From: Deltaproteobacteria bacterium
GTDB taxonomy: Bacteria > Bdellovibrionota_C > UBA2361 > SZUA-149 > JADZAE01
Direction: 5' to 3'
Assembly (NCBI GenBank): GCA_020852715.1
Contig: JADZAE010000003.1
Location: 1 to 64,000, forward strand
DNA: 64,000 nt
Shown here: piece after piece, positions 25,748 to 35,300 of the stretch
How positions within the stretch are numbered: position 1 is the stretch's first letter
Layout of the letters: every line of letters begins with the position of its first letter
Notes under the pieces: generated by a model
The model's input: the letters and a program-made list of their open reading frames with translations, nothing else
Databases searched by the model: none
Told to the model about the DNA's origin: nothing
Position numbers and translations under genes: made by a program

Positions 25748-28700
25748 ATGCGCATTGTTAGACTAGAGATTTTTGGATTTAAATCATTTGTTGAACGTTT
25801 CATTTTGAATCTGGATACTAATGTCGTTGGAATAGTTGGACCGAACGGTTGCGGAAAGTCTAATATTGTAGATGCTCTTCGTTGGGTACTTGGCGAAACA
25901 AATGCTCGCCAGCTACGTGGTGGAGTATTAGAGGATTTAATATTTAATGGATCCGATGCACGCCGTCCTTTAGGTATGTGCGAAGTATCGATAACCCTTA
26001 GGAATACGAGTTCAAGCCCAGTTAATTATGCGCTACGTCTAAAAGAGCTAGAAGAAGCAGAAATTGACGATCTTGTGGTTCCGAATCTCGATTTAGAGCT
26101 AGGTGACACTGTTGAAAATGAGTCTCTTGAACCATCTGCATCAGTTAAAAGAAAGTATGTAGCGAAGTCTTCGTCGCTAACTGATATTCCTGGGTTATTT
26201 GATGCTACCGAGGTGCAGTTAACTCGCCGTCTCTATAGATCAGAGGAAAGCGAATACTTCATTAATAAGGTTTCTTGCCGCCTTAGCGACATGGTTGAGT
26301 TTTATCGTTTAATTGGATTGGGAGCTAGAGGATTAAGTATCGTTCAACAAGGGCAGATCAGTCAAATCATTACGCGCAAGCCGGTTGAGCGTCGCGAGTT
26401 ATTGGAGGAAGCTGCCGGGATATCAGGCTTTCGTGCAAGAATCGAGGTAGCTGAAAGAAAACTTGATAAAACATCGCAAAATCTCTTGCGTTTGTCTGAT
26501 ATTATTACTGAAGTAGAGAAGCAAGTTAAGACTTTGAAACGTCAGGCAACCCGTGCCGAACAGAGAGGTGAATTAAAAGCAAAATTAAAAGATTGCGAAT
26601 TAACATTGTTTCAAACTAGGTCAGCATTGATTCGGCAACGTCTGTCCTCACAAGAGAGCTCTATTGATGCCTATTCTTCGGAACGCGAGGAAAACGAACG
26701 CCTGATTCTAGCTATTGATGCAGAATGCGAAAAGGTTCGCAGTGAGTTAACTCAGCTAGATATCACTCTAGTTGATATACGTTCTGAGCGCGATCGAGTG
26801 AGTGATTTACTAAATAAAGAAAAAGCGAAAGAAAATGCACTGCGTATTGATTTTACGCGATTAGAAGAGAAATTGAAATCTATTAAAAGGCAACAACAGG
26901 AGATCGCTGAACGAAAAAGTAAATTAATTGGGGAATATCGGCTTAAGAGTGATGGCCTCGTTGGCTTAGAAATGCAAAAAAGCAAAAAGACGGAGGAGCT
27001 GCAATGCAAGGAAGAGGAGTTAGTAAAATATCAAACCGAATCAACTAGTCACAAATCAAGTGAAGGGGATAAAAAAACTAAAGCCATAATTGGTCAAATT
27101 TGTGACATAGAAAAACTCTTAGAGACAATGCCGAACACCCAGACATTGATAAGGAATCTCGAGACTAGGCAAAAAGAATCCGATAACGCCTTAGTGAATT
27201 TGTCGAATGTTATTCATAAAATGGAATTGTACCGAGCAGCAATCACTAGCGAGCTAAGTGCCTTAGAAAAACACGTAAATGACTTAACTAAAGTTGCGCT
27301 GAACGAAAGTGCCGGCGATAAGGAGTTTTCTGGCAGCGACGTCCTATTGGGATCTTGTTTTATCGTACCCAATCACTTACAGTTGGCAGTTCAAGCAGTT
27401 ATAGGCGAGTATGCGAATTTCATAGTTACTCATGATTGCCAGGATTACGCTTATAGGTATTGCGATAGGAGCAAAAATAATGAACAAAAACTGACACGCA
27501 TTGGATTTGTGCAGCATAGAAAAGAATATACCTGCAATAATATCCCGTCTAGGGTTTTAGCATCATACAATGCAACCTATTTAGTGAAAGAGATACAAGT
27601 TAAGGAAGGGTTTGAGGCCGTTGCTGATATTGTATTGGAAAACGTCATCTTGTTTACTGACCTTCATAAAGCTCTTGCTTTTCAACATGACCATTTAAGC
27701 GAGAGTAGTGGTAATATAATTGCAGTAACATTAAAAGGAGAGGTTGTTACGGCGTGGGGGTGGTATTTAACAACGGGTCAAGGTGTCTCTCTATCCTTTG
27801 GTCAACGTATTGAAGAGCTAAACCAAGAATTATTAAAACTGGAAGGGGATATCTCTAATAATACAGAATCTCTAAGTAGCCATAGAAAACATAATACTGA
27901 TATTCTTAGCAACTTATTTGAGGCGAGGGAAAGTGCCCGTAATTTATATAATGAGCAAAAAAAGCTCAGCGAGCTTAAGGAAGAGCTTAGAAAATATGAG
28001 CGCGAAATAAATCTTCAACGAATCAACAAAGAACGTGATTTACAAAACGTGGTTCGCGTAAACAGCAATGAACTACAGTCTATTATAAACAAAATCGACA
28101 ATGATCAAAGACGCGTTAGCGAATTAAATGATGAATTGAAAAACATTGATATTAGTATTAATGAACAAGAAAATAATCTTAATTCCGTTCAAGAGGAGTT
28201 CTTACTCGTTGAAGAAAATATTTTGAAATTCTCTCAGGCTGCTCAGTCCGGTGATAGCTTGTTAGCCAAATTATACGGTCAGTATGGCCAGATCCAAGGA
28301 AGACTAAAGGAAATAGAAAGTAAGCGTGATTGGCTAGTAGGAGAGTTGGCTCACACCAGTCAGAGGGTCGAGGAGGTTCGTCGAAAAAGTGATGCTGCCG
28401 GAAAGAGCGAAACTTCCCTAAAGATAGAGATAGAACGCGGTAAGTTAGAAATCTCGATGCTCTTTGAGGATATTGAGCGTTTTTACCCCGGACAAGCGGT
28501 AATACCTCCTGAAGGTGAGTGCAGTAATATCTTGATGTCCGTCGATGGTGAGGTTGCGGATTATATTGAGAAGTTATCCTCTGAGGCTAAAGGATTACGA
28601 GCTCGAATTGAGAGGGAGGGTGATGTAGATCCTGCTTCTATTGAGTTGTTCCAGCAGGAGAAAACGCGCCTTGACGTTTTAACAAAGCAGTACAACGATT

Positions 28701-29242
28701 TAAACTCGGCAAAGAAGATGCTCGAGGATACGATTAGAGAATTAAAGACTGTTTCCAAAGAGCGTTTTGTCGAGACTTTTGATTTCGTTAGTAAAAAATT
28801 TGAAGATCTTGTTCCGTTGCTTTTTGGGGGCGGCAGTGGACGCCTTGATTTAATTAATCCCCAAGATCCCCTCACGAGCGGGGTCGAAATCAGCGTTCGG
28901 CCTCCGGGCAAAAAACTAAAAACATTGGAACTTATGTCTGGTGGCGAAAAAGCTCTGGCTGCTACAGCACTTCTTTTTTCTGTGTTTTTATTCAAACCGA
29001 GCCCAATATGTGTCTTAGATGAGGTTGATGCGCCATTGGACGATGCTAATTTAGCCCGTTTTCTTGATTTGGTGCGCGAGATAGCTAATGACACTCAGTT
29101 CTTAGTTATTACGCATAACAAGCAGACTATGGCCGCTGTTGATAAATTAGTTGGAATAACAATGCAGGAGAAAGGTGTAACTACGGCACTGGCTGTAAAA
29201 TTTGAGCAATATGAAAAAGAAGAGCTGACTGCGCAGGCATAA
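25748..29242 (+). CDS. smc: Chromosome segregation ATPase SMC
   Basis: A 1164-residue condensin. Walker A GPNGCGKSNIVDALRW lies near residue 32, followed by a long coiled coil (about 170-510). The hinge (about 520-680) begins SDVLLGSCFIVPNHLQLAVQAVIGE; a second coiled coil (about 680-1010) and the C-terminal head follow, with signature LMSGGEKALAATALLF and Walker B ICVLDEVDAPLDD. It organises and segregates the chromosome with ScpA/ScpB, which are not in the window. ATG at 25748 chosen; no clear ribosome-binding site is seen, and an in-frame TTG lies two codons upstream. Confidence 0.97.
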   Translation: MRIVRLEIFGFKSFVERFILNLDTNVVGIVGPNGCGKSNIVDALRWVLGETNARQLRGGVLEDLIFNGSDARRPLGMCEVSITLRNTSSSPVNYALRLKELEEAEIDDLVVPNLDLELGDTVENESLEPSASVKRKYVAKSSSLTDIPGLFDATEVQLTRRLYRSEESEYFINKVSCRLSDMVEFYRLIGLGARGLSIVQQGQISQIITRKPVERRELLEEAAGISGFRARIEVAERKLDKTSQNLLRLSDIITEVEKQVKTLKRQATRAEQRGELKAKLKDCELTLFQTRSALIRQRLSSQESSIDAYSSEREENERLILAIDAECEKVRSELTQLDITLVDIRSERDRVSDLLNKEKAKENALRIDFTRLEEKLKSIKRQQQEIAERKSKLIGEYRLKSDGLVGLEMQKSKKTEELQCKEEELVKYQTESTSHKSSEGDKKTKAIIGQICDIEKLLETMPNTQTLIRNLETRQKESDNALVNLSNVIHKMELYRAAITSELSALEKHVNDLTKVALNESAGDKEFSGSDVLLGSCFIVPNHLQLAVQAVIGEYANFIVTHDCQDYAYRYCDRSKNNEQKLTRIGFVQHRKEYTCNNIPSRVLASYNATYLVKEIQVKEGFEAVADIVLENVILFTDLHKALAFQHDHLSESSGNIIAVTLKGEVVTAWGWYLTTGQGVSLSFGQRIEELNQELLKLEGDISNNTESLSSHRKHNTDILSNLFEARESARNLYNEQKKLSELKEELRKYEREINLQRINKERDLQNVVRVNSNELQSIINKIDNDQRRVSELNDELKNIDISINEQENNLNSVQEEFLLVEENILKFSQAAQSGDSLLAKLYGQYGQIQGRLKEIESKRDWLVGELAHTSQRVEEVRRKSDAAGKSETSLKIEIERGKLEISMLFEDIERFYPGQAVIPPEGECSNILMSVDGEVADYIEKLSSEAKGLRARIEREGDVDPASIELFQQEKTRLDVLTKQYNDLNSAKKMLEDTIRELKTVSKERFVETFDFVSKKFEDLVPLLFGGGSGRLDLINPQDPLTSGVEISVRPPGKKLKTLELMSGGEKALAATALLFSVFLFKPSPICVLDEVDAPLDDANLARFLDLVREIANDTQFLVITHNKQTMAAVDKLVGITMQEKGVTTALAVKFEQYEKEELTAQA

Positions 29243-29266
29243 ATTATTTGAAGGCAGGAGAATGTT

Positions 29267-30637
29267 ATGAAGCAACAGGCGAATTTTTGGTTAACGTCGT
29301 TGTTTAGTAATCCCGGGGCGGATGGTCTACTTATTATTTTATTAATAATTGCCTTTTTATTAGTTGTTGTTTTGGGGGTAGTGGCATTGCGTATGCGTAA
29401 ACGCTTTTTCTCAACAGCGTCGACGATTACTCTTACTAAAGCTGTGTCCGATTTAAATTTTCGGCTCAGCGAGTTTATGAACAGGGCAAACAATGCCGAT
29501 TTTAAACTATCCCAAGAGCTGAAAGCCGTAGCTAATCAAGTTGCTCATATCGAAGACTATCTACTCGATCAACAGGTTGACGATAGAAACATGGCGACGA
29601 GGAAGATTAACATAAGCCATTTAAGAAATTTGTTAGATTTGGATAATATTGGCGTTAAAAAAGAGGAGGAGATCAAAGTAGTCGAGGAAGCGACTGTTAG
29701 TGGGGGGCTAAGGACGACACGCTCTCGCATAGTAGTTGGTATTCGCAATATTTTAGGTTTAACAAAGGGGCTTAATTTTGAATTTTACGATAAGTTAGAA
29801 GAGTTGATGTTAGCTGCTGATTTCGGTACTGCTACTACTAGTTGGCTTATTGATAAGGTCAAAGAGGACGCGCTGCATTTAGATGTCGTGGATGAGAATG
29901 CAGTACTAGACATTTTAAAGCATTCAGTCCGTGATATATTGATAAGTTCTAATAAAGCGGAGATTCATCTTGATGTAAACGCTAAGGCGCCTACAATTTT
30001 ACTTATGGTGGGCATCAATGGGGCGGGAAAAACTACCACAATTGGTAAGATTGCTTCGCACTATGCCATGAACGGGATCAAAATAATGTTAGCTGCAGCG
30101 GACACTTTTCGCGCAGCTGCCGTAGAACAGCTTGAGGTATGGGGTAAAAAGGGTGGCGTTGAGGTTGTAACTGGCCCTCAGGGATCAAAACCTTCGACTG
30201 TGGTTTATGATGCTATAGTTAAGCTGAAAAAGGAAAACTTCCAGTTGCTCATTGTTGACACTGCCGGGCGGCTCCATACGCGCACAAATCTCATGAATGA
30301 GCTCGAGGCTTTGGTGAATATGGTGAGAAAAGAAATGCCGGGAGCCATCTTGGAGACCATTTTAGTCGTCGATGGCGCTAATGGACAAAATGCAATTCAG
30401 CAAGCTAGAGATTTTCACAAGGCCGTCAGGCTGTCAGGAATTATTATAACTAAGCTAGATGGTACCCCAAAAGGGGGAGTAGTTGTTGCTATCAAGAAGG
30501 AGCTCGCTATACCAATTCGCTATATCGGAGTCGGAGAAGGAATTAGAGATCTTAAGGTTTTTGACGCTGACGAGTTTACGGAAAGCTTATTTATAGAAAG
30601 GGATCCTGTTTTTTTGTATAAAGAGGAAGCTATATAA
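29267..30637 (+). CDS. ftsY: Signal recognition particle receptor FtsY, membrane-anchored
   Basis: A 456-residue SRP GTPase. A hydrophobic helix (about 17-40, LLIILLIIAFLLVVVLGVVAL) near the N-terminus anchors it, followed by a linker of about 100 residues and the NG domain: G1 GINGAGKTTT (about 250), DTFRAAAVEQL, DTAGRLHTRTNLM, TKLDGTPKGG and the C-terminal FIGVGE-like YIGVGEGIRDLKVFDADEF. It docks ribosome-SRP complexes at the inner membrane. A true membrane segment instead of the acidic A domain of E. coli is known from several other lineages. 24 nt after smc with AGGCAGGAG ahead of the ATG. Confidence 0.97.
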   Translation: MKQQANFWLTSLFSNPGADGLLIILLIIAFLLVVVLGVVALRMRKRFFSTASTITLTKAVSDLNFRLSEFMNRANNADFKLSQELKAVANQVAHIEDYLLDQQVDDRNMATRKINISHLRNLLDLDNIGVKKEEEIKVVEEATVSGGLRTTRSRIVVGIRNILGLTKGLNFEFYDKLEELMLAADFGTATTSWLIDKVKEDALHLDVVDENAVLDILKHSVRDILISSNKAEIHLDVNAKAPTILLMVGINGAGKTTTIGKIASHYAMNGIKIMLAAADTFRAAAVEQLEVWGKKGGVEVVTGPQGSKPSTVVYDAIVKLKKENFQLLIVDTAGRLHTRTNLMNELEALVNMVRKEMPGAILETILVVDGANGQNAIQQARDFHKAVRLSGIIITKLDGTPKGGVVVAIKKELAIPIRYIGVGEGIRDLKVFDADEFTESLFIERDPVFLYKEEAI

Positions 30638-30959
30638 AATATTAATGTCTGCTAACGGAATTTTCACTTCCTTCCAAATTCATTATCGATGGGTTAGGGC
30701 TCGTTCGGAATCTTATTTTATTCCATCACCAAATACTAAATTAACTTTTGAGTGGAGAAGCATTAATACTTTCTATCATTGTCCTAAGGTAATGATACAT
30801 AATGTTTGGCTCATAATTCAGCCTGTCTTTGATTCAATGACTTCATTAAGAGCATTGTCGGAAGCAAATCGGGGTATCGTCCCAAAGAAAATCTTCCTAG
30901 GTTTTCTTTACATCGAACACAAAAAGATAGCCTAGAAAAACACCGTTCAAGGTTCAGTT
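30638..30959. other. 322-nt region between ftsY and gltD
   Basis: Convergent intergenic region. An open frame of 96 codons (30645-30935, plus) starts 7 nt after ftsY, but its composition and sequence do not look like a conserved protein and it has no clear ribosome-binding site of its own. No strong terminator hairpin was found. I treat the region as non-coding with low certainty. Confidence 0.4.
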
Positions 30960-32390
30960 TTAACTTACTTTTCCTTTTAAGTGTTGTATTATGGCTTTAG
31001 CCGCCTCTCTTCCTTCGGTAATTGCCCAGACTATTACCGATTGACCTCTATGCATATCCCCGCACGCAAAAAACTTATCATTACTAGTCCTATAATTGCA
31101 GTCGGTTTTTACGTTTCCTCTTTCATCGAGAGTTAAGGAAAGATCAGTAACTAATCCTTCGTGCTCAGGATGAACGAAACCCATAGCTAACAAACACAGA
31201 TCGCAAGGAATAGAGAAACCACTACCACTAATTTCCTTAAATTCCATGCAACCGCTGGTTGACTTAATCCATTCAATTCGAACAACATTAATCCGATTCA
31301 GTATGCCATTATTGCCTGAAAAAGAAACTGTGTTAATGCACCAATCCCTATAACCACCTTCCTCGTGAGATGTACTTGATCTCAATATCATAGGCCAAGA
31401 GGGCCACGGCATATTGGACGTTCTTTCCGTGGGAGGTTGGGGAAGTATTTCGAATTGAGTGACATTACGAGCACCTTGCCGAAGTGCTGTGCCTAAACAA
31501 TCAGCCCCGGTATCGCCACCGCCCAAGATAACAATAGATTTATCTTTGGCCGATAAAAACTCGTTTGTTGAATCTCCAAGGCATACTTTATTTTGCAACG
31601 TAAGATAATCCATTGCAAAATGAATTCCTAACAGATCTCGACCAGGAACGAGAATATCTCTCCCCTTTGTTGATCCGCATGCTAGACAGATTACATCATA
31701 TTCATTTAGCAAAGTTTCGGTCGCTATATTACGACCAATATAGCTGTTAGTTTGGAACTGAATTCCCTCGGCCTCAAGAAGAGCAATACGGCGTTTTACG
31801 ATAGTCTTTTCTAGCTTAAACTCCGGAATTCCGAGGGTTAAAATTCCACCAATTTGATCGCTGCGCTCAAATACAGTCACATTATGACCGTAGCGATTCA
31901 AATAATAAGCCGCACTTAACCCTGAGGGACCGGAACCAATCACAGCAATATGCTTTCCGGTTCTCTGCTTTGGAGGCATCGCACTTACCCAGCCTTGCTC
32001 AAAGGCCTCCTCAATAATATGAAGTTCAATTTGTTTAATAGTTGTCGGTTCTTTCTCTATATTCAAGACACATGCTTCCTCGCACGGAGCGGGACAAACT
32101 CTTCCGGTAAACTCGGGAAATGGATTTGTTTTACTTAGTGTTAGAAAAGCCTCGTAGTATCGTTTTTTATAAACGAGGTCATTAAACTCTGGAATATAAT
32201 TACCTAAAGGGCAGGCCGAGTGACAAAATGGAATGCCGCAATTCATACAACGGGACGCTTGCTCATTGAATAGCTGCTGCGATTTTGTTGAGAGATCTTC
32301 AATTTCATTCCAGTCAGTTAGACGTTCTTCGACTTTCCTTTTGCGTGGCAATTGCCTTTTAAGATTAATAAAACCCGACGGATTTCCCAT
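30960..32390 (-). CDS. gltD: Glutamate synthase small subunit
   Basis: A 476-residue NADPH-dependent oxidoreductase subunit. The N-terminal cysteine clusters CMNCGIPFCHSACPLGNYIPEFN and RVCPAPCEEACVLN bind two [4Fe-4S] clusters. Then come the FAD-binding GSGPSGLSAAYYLNRYGHNVTVFE (about 152-175) and the NADPH-binding ILGGGDTGADCLGTALRQGA. It passes electrons to GltB for glutamate synthesis from glutamine and 2-oxoglutarate. One nucleotide lies between its start and the gltB stop, so gltB-gltD are co-transcribed. Confidence 0.97.
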   Translation of the reverse strand: MGNPSGFINLKRQLPRKRKVEERLTDWNEIEDLSTKSQQLFNEQASRCMNCGIPFCHSACPLGNYIPEFNDLVYKKRYYEAFLTLSKTNPFPEFTGRVCPAPCEEACVLNIEKEPTTIKQIELHIIEEAFEQGWVSAMPPKQRTGKHIAVIGSGPSGLSAAYYLNRYGHNVTVFERSDQIGGILTLGIPEFKLEKTIVKRRIALLEAEGIQFQTNSYIGRNIATETLLNEYDVICLACGSTKGRDILVPGRDLLGIHFAMDYLTLQNKVCLGDSTNEFLSAKDKSIVILGGGDTGADCLGTALRQGARNVTQFEILPQPPTERTSNMPWPSWPMILRSSTSHEEGGYRDWCINTVSFSGNNGILNRINVVRIEWIKSTSGCMEFKEISGSGFSIPCDLCLLAMGFVHPEHEGLVTDLSLTLDERGNVKTDCNYRTSNDKFFACGDMHRGQSVIVWAITEGREAAKAIIQHLKGKVS

Positions 32391-32391
32391 A

Positions 32392-35300
32392 CTAATTTAC
32401 TCCAGTCTTTTCCTCTAGTGCTTTTTTATAATCATTGGGAAACACCTTAACGAAAAGGCTTTTATAGGATGGATTATTTAAGATACTATGAGCTATCGAA
32501 CTTTTTGTCTTCTCCCAATGTTTGATAAGAATGCCCTCAAGAAATGTCCAATCTTCATTATTTAAATCTTCCATGGTGACCATATCAAGATTACAATTAT
32601 TGCCAAATTTGCCATTTTGATTAAAAACATAGGCTAACCCTCCACTCATTCCGGCGGCAAAATTTCTACCTGTTCGACCTAATATGATTGCATAACCACC
32701 TGTCATATATTCGCATCCATGATCACCGATTCCCTCAACAACCACAGTAGCTCCGCTATTTCTTACGCAAAAGCGTTCACCTACCTGACCTCTTATGTAA
32801 ATTTCCCCGCCCGTCGCACCATATGCAATAACGTTACCAGCAATTATATTATCTTCGGCCTTATAGTTCTCTATCTGAGATGGGTAAAGAACTATCTCTC
32901 CGCCGGATAAACCTTTTCCTAAATAATCGTTAGCGTCACCTTCAAGAACTAGAGATACCCCGTCAATCAAGAATGCCCCAAAACTTTGCCCAGCGTGCCC
33001 CTTAAATGAAAAGGTAAAGTTTAATTCTTTCTGAGGATGAGACACCCGTGACTTTAAAAGGTATCCGGAAAGCATAGCTCCAACCGAACGATCAGTGTTT
33101 TTTATTATAATGGCTGGGTTCGCGGCGATCTCTGCGATATTTTTAAGCTCAATCTGGTTTATTAGCTGACAATCCAAAGATTTATCCAATCCATGATCCT
33201 GCCTTTCGTGGCAGTAAAGCATTGTATCTCGACTGACATGTGGACGAAACAAAATTGGAGATAAATCTAAATGTTCATATTTCTCATGCTTTGAAAACTC
33301 TTTAATCGATAGGTTCTCAACTTGTCCAACGGCTTGCGCATAAGTTGAATATCCAAGTTTAGCCAAATATTCTCTTACCTCCCGGGCTAAAAAAAGCATA
33401 AAATTAACGACATGTTCAGGTTTGCCCTTAAAACGCTTGTGAAGCTCTCCGTTTTGCGTAGCAATACCAACAGGGCAGGTGTTGAGATGACAAACGCGCA
33501 TCATGACGCAACCCAGAGAAACCAATGCCGAAGTTGCAAAACCAATCTCTTCGGCTCCTAATAAGGCTGCTATGATAATATCTTGGCCCGTTTTTATTTG
33601 CCCATCTGTCTGTAACGTTACTCTTCCTCTTAATCCGTGGAACAATAATGCTTGTTGCGTTTCTGCGAGACCAAGCTCCCACGGTAAGCCAGTATGTTTG
33701 ATGCTTGTCAGTGGAGCAGCTCCAGTACCGCCACTATCGCCGCTAATTAGGATGTGATCCGCCTTGCATTTTGCTACACCTGCGGCAATTGTTCCGACTC
33801 CAACTTCACTAACAAGCTTAACAGAAATACGAGCATTGGGATTAACGCTCTTTAAATCATGGATAAGCTGAGATAAATCTTCAATTGAATAAATGTCATG
33901 GTGTGGGGGGGGGGAAATTAGCTGAACCCCCGGTGTCGAGTGTCTAATTTTGCCAACATACGCATCTATCTTATAACCTGGTAACTGACCCCCCTCACCA
34001 GGCTTAGCCCCTTGAGCCATTTTTATTTGAATTTCATCGGCATTAATTAAATACTGAGCGGTAACTCCAAAACGTCCCGATGCAACTTGTTTAATAGCGC
34101 TGCGACGATTTAAGCCATCGAGGCCAATAACATAACGGTCTGGATCCTCACCTCCCTCTCCACTATTACTTTTTCCTCCTAGGGTATTCATTGCAATTGC
34201 TAATGTTTCGTGAGCAATTCGACTAATTGAACCAAAGGACATAGCTCCGGTCACGAAACGTTTTGCTATGCTTTCTGCAGATTCTACATCGTTTAACGAA
34301 ATAGCCGGACCTACTGGTTTGATCTGCAATAATCCGCGAATAGTGCAAGGTCGATTGGAGTATTCATTGGCAAAACTTGAGTACTGTTTAAAAAGATCAT
34401 AATCATTTGTTCGCACTGCATGCTGAAGCTTAGCAATCGTGTCAGGATTCCACATGTGATGTTCTCCGTCACGACGCCATTGATATCTACCATGATTAGT
34501 TGATATAAAATTAGTAGATTGCTGATTATTGAATGCTTCATCGTGAAAAGAGATTGCTTCCGAGCCTAAAAAATCAAGAGTAACACCACCCAGCCTAGAA
34601 GGCGTATTGGGGAAATACTTATTAATTACTTCGGAGTGAACACCTAATGCTTCAAAAATTTGCGCCCCCCGATAGCTTTGAATAGTGGAAATACCCATCT
34701 TTGAGGCAACTTTAAGTAAAGCCTTATTACAAGCTTTGATATAGTTGCCGATTGCTTTATCCGGGGTTAAATCAGGCGGAAACAACTGATCCTTCACCAT
34801 TAATTCTAATGAATGAATGGCTAAATATGGATTTACAGCACTGGCGCCATAACCAATTAAAAGGCTAAAATGATGAGTCTCTCGAGCTTCTCCGGATTCA
34901 AGAATAATCGAACAACGAGCTCTAATACCATCGTTAATCAACGCATTATTGACGGCAGCTAATGCTAATAGGCTTGGAATTGGAATGTTTTGGCGATCTA
35001 CTCCTCTATCACTTAATATAAGAATAGAGGCACCGTCTTGTACGGCCTTAATGGAATTATGGCCCAAATTATCAAGGGCACCTTCGAGGCTATGGGATTT
35101 TCTAAAAAGTATCGGTAAGGTGATGTGCTTAAATTTAGAATCGCTTACTGCCCTTATCTGCGCCAGCTCCGTATTAGTAATAATAGGCTGGCGTATGCGA
35201 AGCATATCGCAGAATTCCCTTTTTTCATCTAATAGATTACCTTGTCGGCCCAAGTATGTGTATAGAGACGTAACTAATTCCTCGCGTATAGCATCTAGCG

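Noticed and set aside
28561..29094. 177-codon minus-strand frame within smc
   Set aside because: A shadow of the conserved SMC C-terminal head; serine-rich and without any family pattern.
30645..30935. 96-codon open frame after ftsY
   Set aside because: No ribosome-binding site of its own, no family-like sequence, and unusual residue use. Kept only as a remark on the intergenic region.
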